Source of the DNA: Trichoplax adhaerens
Taxonomy: Eukaryota > Placozoa > Uniplacotomia > Trichoplacea > Trichoplacidae
Reading direction: 5' to 3'
Assembly: GCF_000150275.1 (NCBI RefSeq)
Contig: NW_002060945.1
Span: 3,247,172 to 3,311,171 of the forward strand
Length of the DNA: 64,000 nucleotides
A program made the translations under genes and the position numbers. This document shows, one piece after another, positions 1-13,400 of the stretch (the first letter of the stretch is position 1; each line of letters opens with the position of its first letter). The notes beneath the pieces were generated by a model. That model searched no databases, was not told the DNA's origin, and saw only the letters and a list, made by a program, of their open reading frames with translations.

Positions 1-3000
1 GGGAGATATCGATAATTCCTTTTGGTTTAGCTCTCTATCCAAATATAAAATGTATATGTCAAAGCAGGTATAGTAATTAAATATTACTCTGAATATCACT
101 AACTTTATCACTCTCATAATAGTAAAGCCTCTGTTCCTTTTGTATAAGCAAGCAATGATAAGTCCTCCATTTCTTTCCTCCTGTAAAATCAAGATTTAAT
201 AGCATCAATGTCCACATCAGTAGGTGATCAAGAGTAACACTTCCATCAATATGCTATCATCCTAGCTTATTATTTCAGTCAATTATTTATTCCATTACAG
301 CTCACCTTTCCGCTTTATATCTAGCTTCCCAGATTTACCATCCTTCAAAACGGATTGTGTTTTTATGGTATGACTTTCTGGTTTATCTTGTTTCTTATAT
401 GAATTATTCCTGAAATCATCTTCCTTCATTTTCTATAGATGATAGAGACGTAGAGATTATAGATATTTATGGCTTTCATAGATTAGCATGTTAATATAGT
501 AATCTATAAAAAAAATTAATTAATTAAAAACGACAAAACTACTATTAAAATACGCATTGTATTAACCTTTGGCAAGGGATCTCCCAGTTTAAGTCCTTCA
601 ACAATATATTCTTTAGAATATCGCTGTATAATTTCATCAATGCTATCCATATAAAAATGAATGAATTACTGAGAATGAATCAATAATTTCAACACATTAA
701 GACCCAAGTTATGTTAATCGAAAATTACTTTTCTAACTCACATTGTAAAAATTTATTATGGTATTTTAAACAGCTACTGTCTACATTGTTGCCATTTTTG
801 GACCATGAGAAAATTTATTGCTACTTACCTATCATAGCATCTGCCGCCCATATTGTAGCGTAAACCGTCTTTTTTAATCCGAAATTTTTTAATGCCTTTG
901 TCTGTCCTAAAAGTCATAAAATTGTGCTTAATCATTGGTTCGTAGTAGAAAGAAAAAAATCATACGATGAAATACGTAAGGGCTTTAAATATCACACAAT
1001 ATATTATATTTATCCTTATCCTTAAGTAGACGTAACGGAGTAAATAGGTATAATACTAATAGTTAGGCCTTTAAAGTGCTCTACAAAAGATTTATCTATG
1101 AAAAAATTTAATATTCTACCTCGTTTAGCCATACTCAAACAATATTTAGCTTGACATCTAATAATGGAATCTACGTGAATGACAGCTAATGTACGATTTA
1201 TGTCAATATAGTCTGCTAGAATATTATCAAGGTGAAATAAGGGGACAATCTTACTTTTTAATTGTTTAAGACATTATTTAGCAATCTTTACATCACCCGG
1301 TTTTAAATGGAATGATTTTAATATTACAATTAGGCGATATACCAAACTTTTCAAAATAAAGTTACAAAAATCTACCGTAAGGAATCTAATTATTTCCTTG
1401 TTGATTCGAATATATTTTTAATTGCTTCTTGTCACCGAAAATATCAATCTAATGCATTGCTTTGTCGTAAATTAGTTTTTTACTGGTACTCCCAATTATC
1501 CCTTTACAATGGAAAGAGCTGATCAAGACTACAATCATCTCTTTACTTGTTATTGATGCAGTGAAATGATATTAATATCTGTGTCAAGCAAGGGTACTTC
1601 GTGGTTCTATAACAAATAAGTGAACTAAATAAAATTTAAATCGACTAGTGTGGCAGTGATTAATTTTTACTTAAATAATTTTTGTGGCATTACTTCAGAA
1701 CAAGGCTATAATCACCAGGCGACGTATCACTCTGCTTAATAAGATAATGTCCAACTTTTCCTTCTTCCTTTAACAAATCAGTAGAAGACGATTGTGGTGG
1801 TTCACCAAAATACCAACTATGTAAAAGGAATTATTCTCACGGTCAATCAATCAAAATTAGTTAACATTGCTCTATATAAGCTTTTCAAAATGTGCTCCTA
1901 AATTTAATTTAAGACGTCTAGAAGTAGTTTTAACAGAAAGAACCGCATCAATCTAATCTAAGCCAGTGACTCGTAGTAATATCTAGCATTCTATGTTTGC
2001 TATATGACGTATAGAGAAGAGAAAAAATGAAAGGGCTAGAAATGCTGACGTCAAAAACAAATAAAATTAAGTGCGAATTGTCTAGCATATAATCTTATCA
2101 AGAGCCACTTACATTTTACCTTCATGGATATCACATGATAAGTCCTACCAGTAAAATAGAAAGCGCATATAATACCAAGAAATGTTAAAATTATCTGTAT
2201 TTGCTCAATATGGCCGACACAATAATTATTACGCTTGAACGAACGATAAAATTACAGTATTATGAATGAGTAGCAGTGAAGAAGCTACCGCATTTTATAT
2301 CAGCTTTAACAATTGTCATGCGGTAGCTTTACTGTATCTCCATTCATTGATATAAAAATTAATCATAAAAATAATTACGGTAACAAACACCAGAGAGAAA
2401 AAAGGATTGTCGGCAAAAATAAATATATTAAAGGAATTTATATGGGAAAAAATAATGTTTCTTAGCAGGTTAGCTATAGAACAATGGATTAGTAAGAAGT
2501 TAAAGTAGACGATAAAGTAATATAACAATGATAGATGTATGTTTACAACATGGCCACACTACGGGGGTTTTGGCCGGTTTTTACGATCAATGGCCCATTC
2601 AAAATGGCTCCCAAAGGAGCAAGATTAAATTGATTAAAACTACTGCATCATAGCAGTTGCTGCTATTTTATTTATTTTTAGTTAAAAATAAAGCTCAATT
2701 CAATGTATGATAGGGTTTGTAAAGCGAAACAACCAGATAATAAAAAGGTATGGAGTAACTCATTACTTAATATGATTGCACGTCATATTGCAAGTTTAAT
2801 TCTGATATTTTACTCATTCATTCAAAATTAGATCTCAAATTTTACCATTTTTGTTGTAAAAGCAACTGGCACTAGACCACTTTCCATTGTTCGATGAAGC
2901 TTAGCCCATATCCAATCACGATCAATAATACTTTTAACAGTAAAAACATCGCCCACGACGAAACTGTAAAAGTCCACAATTTTTTCGATAGATTACATAT

Positions 3001-4794
3001 ATGAGTATATAGTGACAAGATATCAGATTACATGGCCACTAATTCAAATGACAAAACGTTGTGCTATAAGTTTCAAGTTTTACTATTTTTAAATAGATTG
3101 GCTGCAACTAACTTCAAGATGATAAGATGTTAATTAATGATATTACCAAAACAAAATACATTAATAATCAATTTTTGATATGGAATGTAGACTTGAATGT
3201 GATTACTGATTTTATGCAGCTTCACTACTTAACAATTCAATAAAAATATAGATTTATTAAATCTTATCCAGTAAAATAACGCCAAAGAAGGTTTAGCTAA
3301 ACGTATATTACAAGCGAATATCCCTTTATGACATTATATACTGTACGCATAAATAAATTGAATTAATAAGCACAGAATTATTTATTCTCAATTTTTTTAC
3401 TTTAAAAACATTCGTCTATTAGCAAACAATCAAATTAAACCTGCTAGCGTATAATTCTCCGTGTGAATATTTTACCTTAATTCGTCTGTATCTTCTTCTT
3501 TAATATTATTTCGTACTGCTATAACTCGATTATATAATGTTTGTACCGGCTATATATAGGTATAAGTAAATTAAAAATGGAATAAAGATCAAAAAGTTAA
3601 ATGAGAAATACCATTATTTACCATAACTAAACAGTTACAGTTACTATTCATAGAGTAGATAATCAATACATTCAATTTATTTTTCTGCATTGATTTTCCC
3701 CGAAATCATCAATATCTAGATCAGATAAACCGTAGACGGTGAAGTGTTTTTTCTTTTTGTTAAAATATATTTACGGATACTATAAGTTTACTTTCAATTA
3801 CATCTGACTGGCTGATAAGAATAAGAATAATCTATTTGTACTGTATATTCTATGACTATTTCTATACTACGTTTCTATTTGAGATGATTTCATGATTGAA
3901 ATAAAGCATCGCTACCAATTGGCATTGTTGTGAATTGATTTTAGATTATTATATCAATATCACCAAGTTGTAATAACTCGTCGTTCAATTTAGAATAACG
4001 GAACTCTTGGAACTAAGTTGCTGTTGTTACTTTGTAGTGTGTATGATCTCTACTGTAAAACGTCAGTCATGGTCATAATATGCTGTTATTAGGTATACCA
4101 CTATGACTGAATTATTTTGGGTATATAGACTAGACAAGGTAAGTCTAACCTCTGGTGGCGATACAGGATGATGCAGTCTCTCTCCCATAAGGATATCTTG
4201 ATGATAGGTATAATAATGAACAACTGCCGCTAAGGAAGTAAATTGATGACTACCAATATAGTAATCTCCATAGAGTTGAGATATTCGAAAATGCTTAATG
4301 CCTAATTGATTTTTATAAGAGATGCAATAAATTCCGGGATGTGCATCACTCTGACGGACTAAGAAACATCTCGTTTTTTCACAAGAATTTAACTGATGTT
4401 CTGCCTTTTGTCGATCAATCTTGCCATGATAAAAACTAAATTAGGAATAGATGATGATATTATATCAGAAAAGTCAATAGTCAAAATTAATCAAATATAA
4501 GATTAACAATTCTATCCGCTATTAATATCTAATTCTCAATATGTCATGTATCAAAGAAGTTAGACAATTGTGCTACAATAATGACAACAACTTTTTTTTT
4601 CAATCCTGTTCACTCAATAATACCAACGTCGATTCCGTTAAAGCTGCATCCGTGATCATGCCCTCTTCATCATCAGACATTTTATAATCGCTATCGTCAT
4701 AATGTTGGTGAGAATTGAGCGTCGATTCGTCATCTGTACTATGTAATGTCATCATATCATGTTTCATTTGTACTATATCGCTGTTGGTGGCCAT
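1..4794 (-). CDS. RASA1: p120 RasGAP (RASA1), 5' two thirds of the gene to the PH domain; 3' end cut by the window
   Basis: Ras GTPase-activating protein that binds phosphotyrosine on receptors and docking proteins and switches off Ras at the plasma membrane. Exons in coding order: about 4628-4794, 4150-4435, 3476-3549, 2846-2963, 2113-2144, 1694-1816, 829-906, 567-642, 306-432, 104-180 and 1-34. Junction phases all agree. Exon 1 is a short acidic leader starting ATG at 4794; its donor (GTTGGT) is the weakest call. Exon 2 is the first SH2 domain (FYHGKIDRQ, FLVRQSD, GDYYIGSHQF). The SH3 domain spans the next two exons (DTDELSFVVGD, WIWAKLH). A 32-base exon carries the linker HEGK. The second SH2 follows (WYFGEPP, YLIKQSD, MGGRCYDSIDEII, IVEGLKL) with Lys at the FLVR Arg. 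The PH start is KRKGGKKWRTYHC, then RAKPKGIIDIS. The C2 and RasGAP domains must lie outside the window. The human protein has a much longer N-terminal leader. Confidence 0.95.
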
Positions 4795-6786
4795 CTTTTA
4801 CATGTTCCTGCCCTCTTGTAAAATATTCAAACTGAATAGTACTCAAGATGAACTCATTATTGAGCTTTATTGATTCCATGCGCGCGCATATGGCTGACAA
4901 AACATAGCTAGCATCTGGGTATAATTAATTCAATTTGATGCTGCCTTTTGACAACAATACGTTCCATTTTTGATAGCATAATGTTCTTGTATAGAGTATA
5001 ATTAGGGCAGGTAAATGATAGTTTAGCCGTAATTTATGCGATACAACTTGAATGATAGTTTATAAGTTTAGCTTGACTTTGGAGCTAGTTATAAATGAAA
5101 ATGTTGCTGATTAGCCAGTATGAAAATATTTTGAGAAAAGGTGATGTTTGATTGTATTCAGGGCTATCATGCAGACGATGAGGAAATGCACAAGTGAAAG
5201 CGGAGGTGTTCCACTACTCATTTTCTACAGTATTCTATTCGATGGTAGAGATTACACTTATTGATGCTTGCTTTGATGATTGAACCGGAAAATTACTGCT
5301 AGCTCAAGCTTGAAATCACGATAATTTATTACAACTAGTAGTTGCTTTATTTCTCTCAATACGCAACATATTTGTAGTACTTCACCTGGACTGTATAGTA
5401 TATCTAAAGTCGAATACTTTTAATGAATGGTCATAATTGTCCTTGCCTTTCCCAATTTATTCATTCAATCTATTGTTGTTATCAAACTTCATGACTTATT
5501 ATAGCACATGTCGATAGCAAGATGATCCTGAAGTAATTTATACTTGTATCTTTTTCATGGCTATCATGAATCACTCTCATATGTCTTCTAAAACTGTCAT
5601 CTAACACTAATTTACTCCGCATGGTAATTCCATTAGCAATAACATCTCTACGAGTATTAATACTCAATTGACATGAATCACAACAATATTCTTTGCAAGG
5701 CCAATTCAATTGCATGCTTTCCCTACGACTCGTAATGGCAGGTAATTACGTCAACGTTTAGCTTTGAACTCGTATAAATTTATTTATTTTGGGGGGAGGG
5801 GGGTAACAGAAATTGAATTATTTTTATGTACTTATCGACATGAGCATTCAACAAGGTATAGGATCATTTTTTAGAATATTACGATTCGGTAAAGCAGAAA
5901 TGGAGAGTAAAGTATAAACCATACTGCACTTTGCCATTTCTTATGCTAGTTCCATATTGGATAAGAAGTAAAATTGGGCTAGTTTATTGCTTCTGCTTGC
6001 CTTGTTCCTCCATTTTAGCTGAACATGCGTATACTAAAAGATATACCGTAGTTCAAAAATGTTTTCACAATCCATTCCTGGCAGCAAGAACTCCTGCGGC
6101 CAACTAATTTTATCGTAGTAAATCAAAAGTTCCCTCAGTAATAAAATACGAAGTAACCTACTATACTCTTGCAGTTACGTAGGGCTACTAAAAATGCTTT
6201 AAGATCAGCATTCCACATTGTTTATTATTTTTGTGTAGTGAATAAATTCTATTCTACCACAATCTCGTATTGTCAGTACTGGAGTACATCTGCAGCAGGA
6301 ATAAAATACGATAATAAAATGAGAGATAAATAATTAGCATATGAACAATTTGATTCGAAAAAATGCTTTGATACTGTACTGTATACTATTGTAGTGGCCA
6401 TCAAAATTGCCCGACATTGATACTGTAGCATAACTGAGAAAACACTGACTAGTCAAGTCAAGTTCAACATTATAAAATTGGACGGGAAAAACATTTTAAA
6501 GGGCGTTCTGTGACTATTGCTTGCAGCTCATGAATATCAATAGTAGACGAATTCAATAGATAGAAAAATTCCAATTATTATCCCTGTCATAAAAGACATT
6601 ATTCTTATTGACAATTACTTCGTCTTGGGTTAAACCTAAACTCTCCCACGCGATATTACGCTCTATTTTAACAATGTGAAACTGCTTGTCATTCTTTTTT
6701 TTTTCCCCCTAATTTACTTGCTCAATAAGTTAATTATAACCTAAAGTCGATTTCATATAATTAATTATTCCAATCAAGAAGGCTAA
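4795..6786. other. Shared upstream region of RASA1 and the SHB-type gene
   Basis: About 2 kb between two divergent start codons, so it should hold both promoters. I see no clear TATA box or other promoter motif in it. It contains a G-rich run near 5791-5803 and one weak minus-strand reading frame at 5482-5715, listed separately. The rest is AT-rich with no recognisable coding exon. Confidence 0.5.
5482..5715 (-). CDS. Doubtful 77-aa reading frame with zinc-finger-like residues
   Basis: An ATG-started frame of 77 codons on the minus strand in the RASA1/SHB upstream region. It contains CCDSC and later FRRHMRVIH, which recall the two Cys and two His of a C2H2 finger. The spacing between Cys and His is about 29 residues instead of 12, so a normal finger cannot form. 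It may be chance, a decayed zinc-finger exon, or a small gene. No splice partner was identified. Confidence 0.15.
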   Translation of the reverse strand: MQLNWPCKEYCCDSCQLSINTRRDVIANGITMRSKLVLDDSFRRHMRVIHDSHEKDTSINYFRIILLSTCAIISHEV

Positions 6787-8413
6787 ATGTCATCAGTGAA
6801 GAAGTTATTTAACCGTATTGGTAAAAGAAAGAAAAGTCGACATGTTGGTGATATTCCTCACAATATTTCACCCGTTGCAGAAAATCCAAATTCATTGATC
6901 GATCAACAAAGTACAAATGAAGAAATTGACCAAGTCGAGCCTGGATCTACTGAAGCTGATCAAAATTTCGATGACGAATACTGCAAACCTATTGATATGA
7001 AAACTTCGTCTAATGTTTACGATCAACTAATTGATTGTCAAATGCCTGAACAAGAAGTTGGCAACATTTATGATGATGTTTTTGATACAAAACAGCCTCA
7101 AGATCAATCTATTGATGATCCACAAGAAACAGCTATTTTAAGAAATCGCCGTCAATTTCATTCCAGTCAAAAGCGTATTAGTCGGCCTCATTTGCCTTCA
7201 CAAGATTCTCGAGCACCCGAAGATTATGATGATCCTTGGCAATCTATAACTGATCAGTCGACAAAACTGGTGGAGAAAATGCGACACTCAATTTCCGATT
7301 CGCATATTAAACCCATGGACGATCCCGTTGAGTTACAGCCTCGGCCGTTCTCCGTCGACGATAAAACTATGCCAGATACAGAAATAAAACAATCTCTCAA
7401 GTCATATGATCATAAGCAACTGGCTATGATATCCTCTGATAGTATCAGCGAGAATGGAGAAGATCCTAATCGATCTCCGATGGGCTTGTCACCTTTGCCG
7501 CAGTCGCTGCAAGACACAGAAAATGATGATTATGAAGATCCATGGACAAACAACGATGCCCCACGGAAAATAAATGTTGCAGCTGTCGACGCAAACAGAC
7601 AGTTTGTTACAGACTCAAATAACACCAAGATTGGCCTACGAGCACAATCAATGGAGAGTAATAAACCTGAAGTGCCTCCAAGGCTACCTGATGAGGTTTT
7701 ACAATCGATGATTTCAGTCCAAGATGATGGCGATGACGACTATACTACCCCATGTGATGAAACAATTAATAAGCCTCCTTTAGAAGATAATGGGTAAATT
7801 GTATATGCTAGCGATATTACAACGAATTTTAACACCTTGTTAATAAACTATGATCATTTTCTCATTGTAATGTCATCAGTAATTTAGTCCGTCATATTTT
7901 GTTTAATTCTATCCAGTTGGTTTCACGGTCCCTTATCCAGAAATCAAGCGGAAACTCTTATGAAAGATGTCGATATTGGCAGCTATTTAGTACGAAATAG
8001 CGAAAGTAGCAAATTTCAAAAGGTCTACTCTCTCTCTGTTCGGTTAGTTGACATATAAACACCAATAATCACTTACTAGTTGTTATAATGATGAATATTG
8101 GATCAATGTTTTGGAAGGACCGAGCAGTTTAACTGTAAATTAAATGAAATTAAAATTATTGCTTATTCATTACGTAAATTATCTGAGTAGGTTACGACGG
8201 TTAAATATTGTATCATTTCATTTTTAATTTAATAGTACACAAGCCAATGGAATAATTCATATTAAGATTGATCCAGTAACAGATGGCTACGTCATTGGCA
8301 AAAACGGTAAGGTCTTTCCATCTCTTGAAAATATGATTGAACATTATCAAAATAACCCACTCCGAATAAAAGGCGCCGAAAGACAATCCTTATTATATCC
8401 AATAAACAAATGA
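6787..8413 (+). CDS. SHB: SHB/SHD/SHE/SHF-family SH2 adaptor protein
   Basis: Cytoplasmic adaptor that links phosphorylated receptors to downstream partners through one C-terminal SH2 domain. Exons 6787-7793, 7917-8042 and 8236-8413 sum to 1311 bases, giving 436 residues plus TGA, with matching phases. Residues 1-335 are a disordered, acidic, Ser- and Asp-rich region with two YxDPW motifs (EDYDDPWQS near residue 146, DDYEDPWTN near 250), the repeated tyrosine motif of this family, plus further tyrosines (NIYDDVF, DDDYTTP) and a proline segment PEVPPRLP. The N-terminus is basic (KRKKSRH). The SH2 starts at GWFHGPLSRNQAE, has the phosphotyrosine Arg in SYLVRNSESS, and ends with IKGAERQSLLYPINK, which closely follows the SHB C-terminus. 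Which vertebrate paralogue it pairs with cannot be told; one ancestral gene is likely. It is head to head with RASA1, another SH2 gene. Confidence 0.92.
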
Positions 8414-10445
8414 GCCTTTTTTTTAACTATTTAATTGTAATTACATGATTATAATCGCTAATAGTATCTGGAATTGACAATTTAAAAGCTATTTCGAAAC
8501 ACTATGATATTTCATAATTTAAAAGATATTAACCTATTTGCTAGAACGCGTATATCTGATTCTAACTATTTAATGTAGCGATTCTAATTCACATTATTGC
8601 AAAATTTATCATGTCTATTACCTATCTTGATACAATTTTAGGTGCACTGCATAGCACTTACTTCTTTACTAATTTTATAAAGAACTTTGAATTTCGACTT
8701 TGCGTTAACTTATTATCAATAATACTCTTTTTAACAATTTAACCCTTAAATTATCAACTTAAGCAATTGTACACGATGATTCTTTCTTTCATGCCCAAAT
8801 ACTTTTTATAATTCTTACAAGTCATCTTGAAATTTTCTACCTATGCTATGACATCTTCATAAAAGTCATGGTATAGATTTAATATAAAACTGATTACATT
8901 GATATGTACAAGCGATAAATTAAATATCTACAGAGCAAAATATTGCAAGCAACATACATCCTAGCTCATCATTATATTATTATCATATAGAGAAACATTG
9001 AATATTGCATTGAAGACCAGAAAATTCAATTATATTAAATATTCTCGAAAATTCTATTCAGTTATTATTGATTGCAACCTTTCCGCTAATTTTGGACTTT
9101 AAAACTTTATAGATCTTTTTCAACTCGAAATCTTTATAAAATTGTCATGCCCAATGACAATTAATTTAAAAGCTAATTCTCTGCCTTGCAATTGACAATA
9201 AACAAATTATTTGTATGATTGAATAAAAAAGTTACCAAATAATTTAAGAAGTGCCGTAATAACACAACACTGCCATACCAATTGTCTATTTGGTACTGGG
9301 TTTACACCTTGTATTAGGAATTGTAACCATTTACCGTTTGCTAGTATTTCATTGACGATGAGTAATAAGTTCCCACTAGCTCCGATAGAGCATACTGTGT
9401 TAATCGTATGCCCGCGTAATATATTGTATCTAATTCTTGAGCGGCCTAACATGATATCAAACTCTAATTTATCCGTTATTTGAGAGCATAAAAAAAAGTT
9501 TGTAGAAGACACAATTTATAATATCAAGTGTATTATTAAAGCGGATCATTTAGGTACAGTTTGATAAATATTCATCCTCGACATACTTATGTCAACATAA
9601 CTCTATTAAGTATATGGAGAAAGACGACAACGTAAAGAAATGTCCCTGAGTAGGCCTCAACCTATATATATCTTTTTATGGCATGTACGTCTTATGATAC
9701 AGCATACGATTAAATATATTAAGGGTTTGCTTATTTATTTGCCAGGCTGTGTACAATTCTTTGATATGATCGGGAAATAATATTGGTAAGTTGCAGAAGC
9801 AGCAGATATAAAATATTCTAAATATTGTGTAAGCAGTATCTTTTATAAGTATCTGGTTTTGTTGTACTTCTTAATATTAACTTGCTGTACGACTTTATAA
9901 ATCTGTAGTACGCAAAATATTCTTCACCTTGTCACCTTCACTCGAGAATATGGAGTATTTACAGTAGTTCGTATCAACGTGAATATATATTTTAGAAATT
10001 ATTCTTCATCGATCAATACTTTAAAAATTTAAATATAACGTACAATTCACTACTTTATATTGATTTATTGCATATCTGAACATATCAGAAAGCTACTTAT
10101 TGCGTATTATAAGTATCGATAGGCATCATCAGTGTCTATTACACATTCAAAGGTTCACGCATAGAATATTGTTTACGAAATTCAGATAACCGTAATTCAA
10201 ACACTCTCTAATTCTAAGGAATCAAAATTCTGGCTACATTCCCGTACTAACAGCTTTTAAGCTTTTCCATGTTCACAAATCTGCAGTAGCTTTATTAAAC
10301 CAGTAAGCTGACGTCGTAGTATGATAAATGTTATTAATTACAATAGGCATTGATACCTCTTATGATACAGCTTATAAAATTTGGAATCGAACAGTATACA
10401 CCTTAAAACTTTAGCCTAGCAAAAAGCAACCATAAGTACGTAATT
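8414..10445. other. Region between SHB-type gene and DOLK
   Basis: About 2 kb between the 3' ends of two convergent genes. It holds one unplaced minus-strand frame at 9207-9512. Otherwise it is AT-rich sequence without recognisable exons, repeats or RNA genes. Confidence 0.5.
9207..9512 (-). CDS. Unrecognised 101-aa reading frame
   Basis: A complete ATG-to-stop frame of 101 codons on the minus strand, downstream of both neighbours. The predicted protein has a hydrophobic middle (GNLLLIVNEILANG, then FLIQGVN) and a second hydrophobic stretch near the C-terminus (CVITALLKLFGNFF). It does not match the end of DOLK, which finishes at 10446. I do not recognise a family. Its amino-acid mix looks more protein-like than most chance frames nearby, but no exon partner was found and it could be spurious. 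Confidence 0.2.
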   Translation of the reverse strand: MSSTNFFLCSQITDKLEFDIMLGRSRIRYNILRGHTINTVCSIGASGNLLLIVNEILANGKWLQFLIQGVNPVPNRQLVWQCCVITALLKLFGNFFIQSYK

Positions 10446-13400
10446 TTAAGGTAAGCATTTGCTTGTGCAATGAATATAGAGAACCAACGGTAAGATAAGA
10501 TTATCAATTTGTGTCGTCAATGCTTCAGTAAGTGAAGTTATAATGAAAGCTAGAATAATTGTCTGCCAATTTCCACCAAATTTGATAAATTTTTCACCGC
10601 CTATCAAATGCAAATATTATTACCTTGTGAAAGTGATGAAACATAGATTGTTAACAGTTCGAGCATAGAATATTCATAGATCGTATCACTAAGGCTAAGA
10701 AAACATAAAATTATTCTATTCCACAAAATGTGAAAAATGGATATTCCTACTTGCTGTAGTTTAAACATAAAATCCTGATAATGTAGTATGTAAATAAAAA
10801 CTAGGACATCTCACAAGCCGTCAGAAAATGATTTATCGTAATGGCCATGATTCAATTTCAATACAAATTACTTATATGATATTAGTGCACACAAATTAAT
10901 TAAAGCAAGTCTTTGCGTTTTACTTACCAATATGCCATAATAAATAATATAACAATAACATAGAAAGTACGGATCCAGCAGTACCTTCTAAGGTTCGGTT
11001 ATTTCCTAAATTGTCACAGAATTACAATCGATAAGAAATTTATCAAACGAAAGATCAAAAACGATTCTAAACCTGGCCATCGACGCTTTCCAATTGTTAT
11101 ACCGACAAGAGAAGCAAAGGTATCTCCAATTCCTAATGACATTACGCCTGCGTACATTAATGCTACATTATCCGTAACTGTATGTAACAAAAAAGATGAG
11201 AGATGGAAATATTATGTCAGTAGATTCAATAATTATAATGTGTAAAGTTTCAGCCATGAAGATTTTATACCATTTAGTACAGAAGTTGATTGGCATAGCC
11301 ATAAAGGGAGAGCACAGCCAACCAGTAAATAGATATGAGTCAATATTACTATTCCAGAATCTCTAGTATCAATAAATATTTGTAAATGGTCGTGAATCCA
11401 TGGTCCGAATGGGCGAATATGAAAAATACGAAGGAACTATGCGAAAAAAAGGGGAAAAATTAACAAATTTCCAAATAGTTATATTATTAAATACAGTAAT
11501 TGCATAATTAGAAGAAGCAAGATAGAAAATAATTTTTAAAAAATTATACCTCAGCTAATAAAAATAATGCTAGGGCAACACTTGATGCTAAATAAGTTGC
11601 GCGGTAATCAAAATATATTCCAGGAAAGTATATTAAGATAACTAGCACATGAAAATACTTTCGGATTAAAATCGCTGGAATCCTAGTGAGTGTAATTGCA
11701 AAAATTTAAAATGTTGATATTAGCAAGTAGTACCACGCAACGTCTTAAAAACTAAGATAACAAATAATTACTTGCTACTGCTTCCATATAAATTTCTCCA
11801 GATTACGATATACAAGGCAATCAATACCAGAAAAATCCAGTAACAGATGAGAGCAATCTAAGGTTAGAATTTAAGGTAATCCAATCTTAATCAGAAGGCT
11901 AACTGTAATAGTAATTATCTTAACATCCGATTTATGCTCGAATATAAATCTTTTATACCCTTGCACTATTTAGGGTGATAAAGTCTAAGAGCCACATTAT
12001 TGGATTACTCCGGAGCAGCATCGTAAAAACTGGTAAATATAATCCAAAGGTAAAAACTGTCAAACCAATGTAAAAAGCTGCCGACCAATAATTATTGTTC
12101 ATTATCGATGCTGGTGAACGGCTACATTATTAAATATGGAGTTAAATATAATTAGAACGAAATACTAGCTTAAGATAGGCTTTAGCCATCGGTTAAAACA
12201 CCACATAAAACTGAATAAGAAGCAATACATGTTAAAATATACGTAATTAATAGCAATACCTGGTTAATCCCATTAAGATCGGACTTAAAACTACTCCAAT
12301 ACCGACTACCCACAAGATAAGCATCTGCACAAAAATAACAACATTCAGTGTAACGTTATAATAGAGAGCATAAAGAGCGATTGCGCCCACCTGAAAGACT
12401 ACTGTTAGTTCATGCCTTTCACTCTTGATGCAGTTCAGGAAGAATTCGTTTTCATAAACCTTAAGGTAGCATTGAAAGCCTTAATAAAAATGCTTTCATT
12501 TATCAATTTGAAACGAATCTTAAAAGTCTGTAGCAGAACAGCACGAGCCAATACATCTGATAATTAATGTTACCATTCTCATAGCCGAAATGAATACGTC
12601 AAAAATGAACATGCTGGAACCTTGACTGATAAGCACAACTTCTGCAATCGTGAAGCTCTTTGGCATAAAGGTTATATAAGCCAAGATAGCGATTACGAAG
12701 AAGCTTAACAGAGCCATAATAGCAACAATTTCATACTGCCATGCTTTAATTAGGATAAATATTTTAAGATTTAGAGACATTTATAAGCTAATTGTCTACG
12801 AACATGTAACACCATGTTTACTTACCTGCAACATATAAAAGAATAGCAATCATAAATAGTCCTATAAGTAAACTAGCTATAGCATTTATCCGATGTATTA
12901 GGTGCGTGACAGCCAGGATGATCAGAATAAGATAGTTCATCATTATACATCCAACGAGATAAAATCTATAGTCCTCTAAGGATAATATGTGTATATTAAA
13001 ACAAACTAATGAAGACTTGAACTCATAAGCTAGATAATCATAACATATTGAAAGAAAGTTTCAGTTGATGCTAGGAATACGAAATATAATTATCGATATG
13101 AATGGCAATGAGTCTACCTTGCAGTACACCCTTAGACAACAAATACTGAGAGAGTAATACGTTCGATCCCAATGATGTTGCAAGTACAAGGCTGCTTCCA
13201 GAACCAGGTCTATATTAAGGATTAAATAGACAATATCATTAAGAATATCATGCTGACTAAGTAAGTAATGTATCAGAGTTTTAATATCCCGACGTACGAT
13301 CGCAAAATCATAATCCATAGTAGATAATTCCTAATAAATCGAGTACATGTAATCACGATTTGATGCTACGTACAGCTTGCAACGCATCACTACTGACCAC

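Noticed and set aside
2316-2528. Hydrophobic 70-codon minus-strand frame
   Set aside because: It lies within a RASA1 intron, is dominated by Phe and Ile from AT-rich DNA, and is not needed by the phased RASA1 model.
5791-5803. Runs of G or C (also near 19714, 20518, 28640 and 38814)
   Set aside because: Could form G-quadruplexes, but the runs are short or single and have no consistent position relative to genes.
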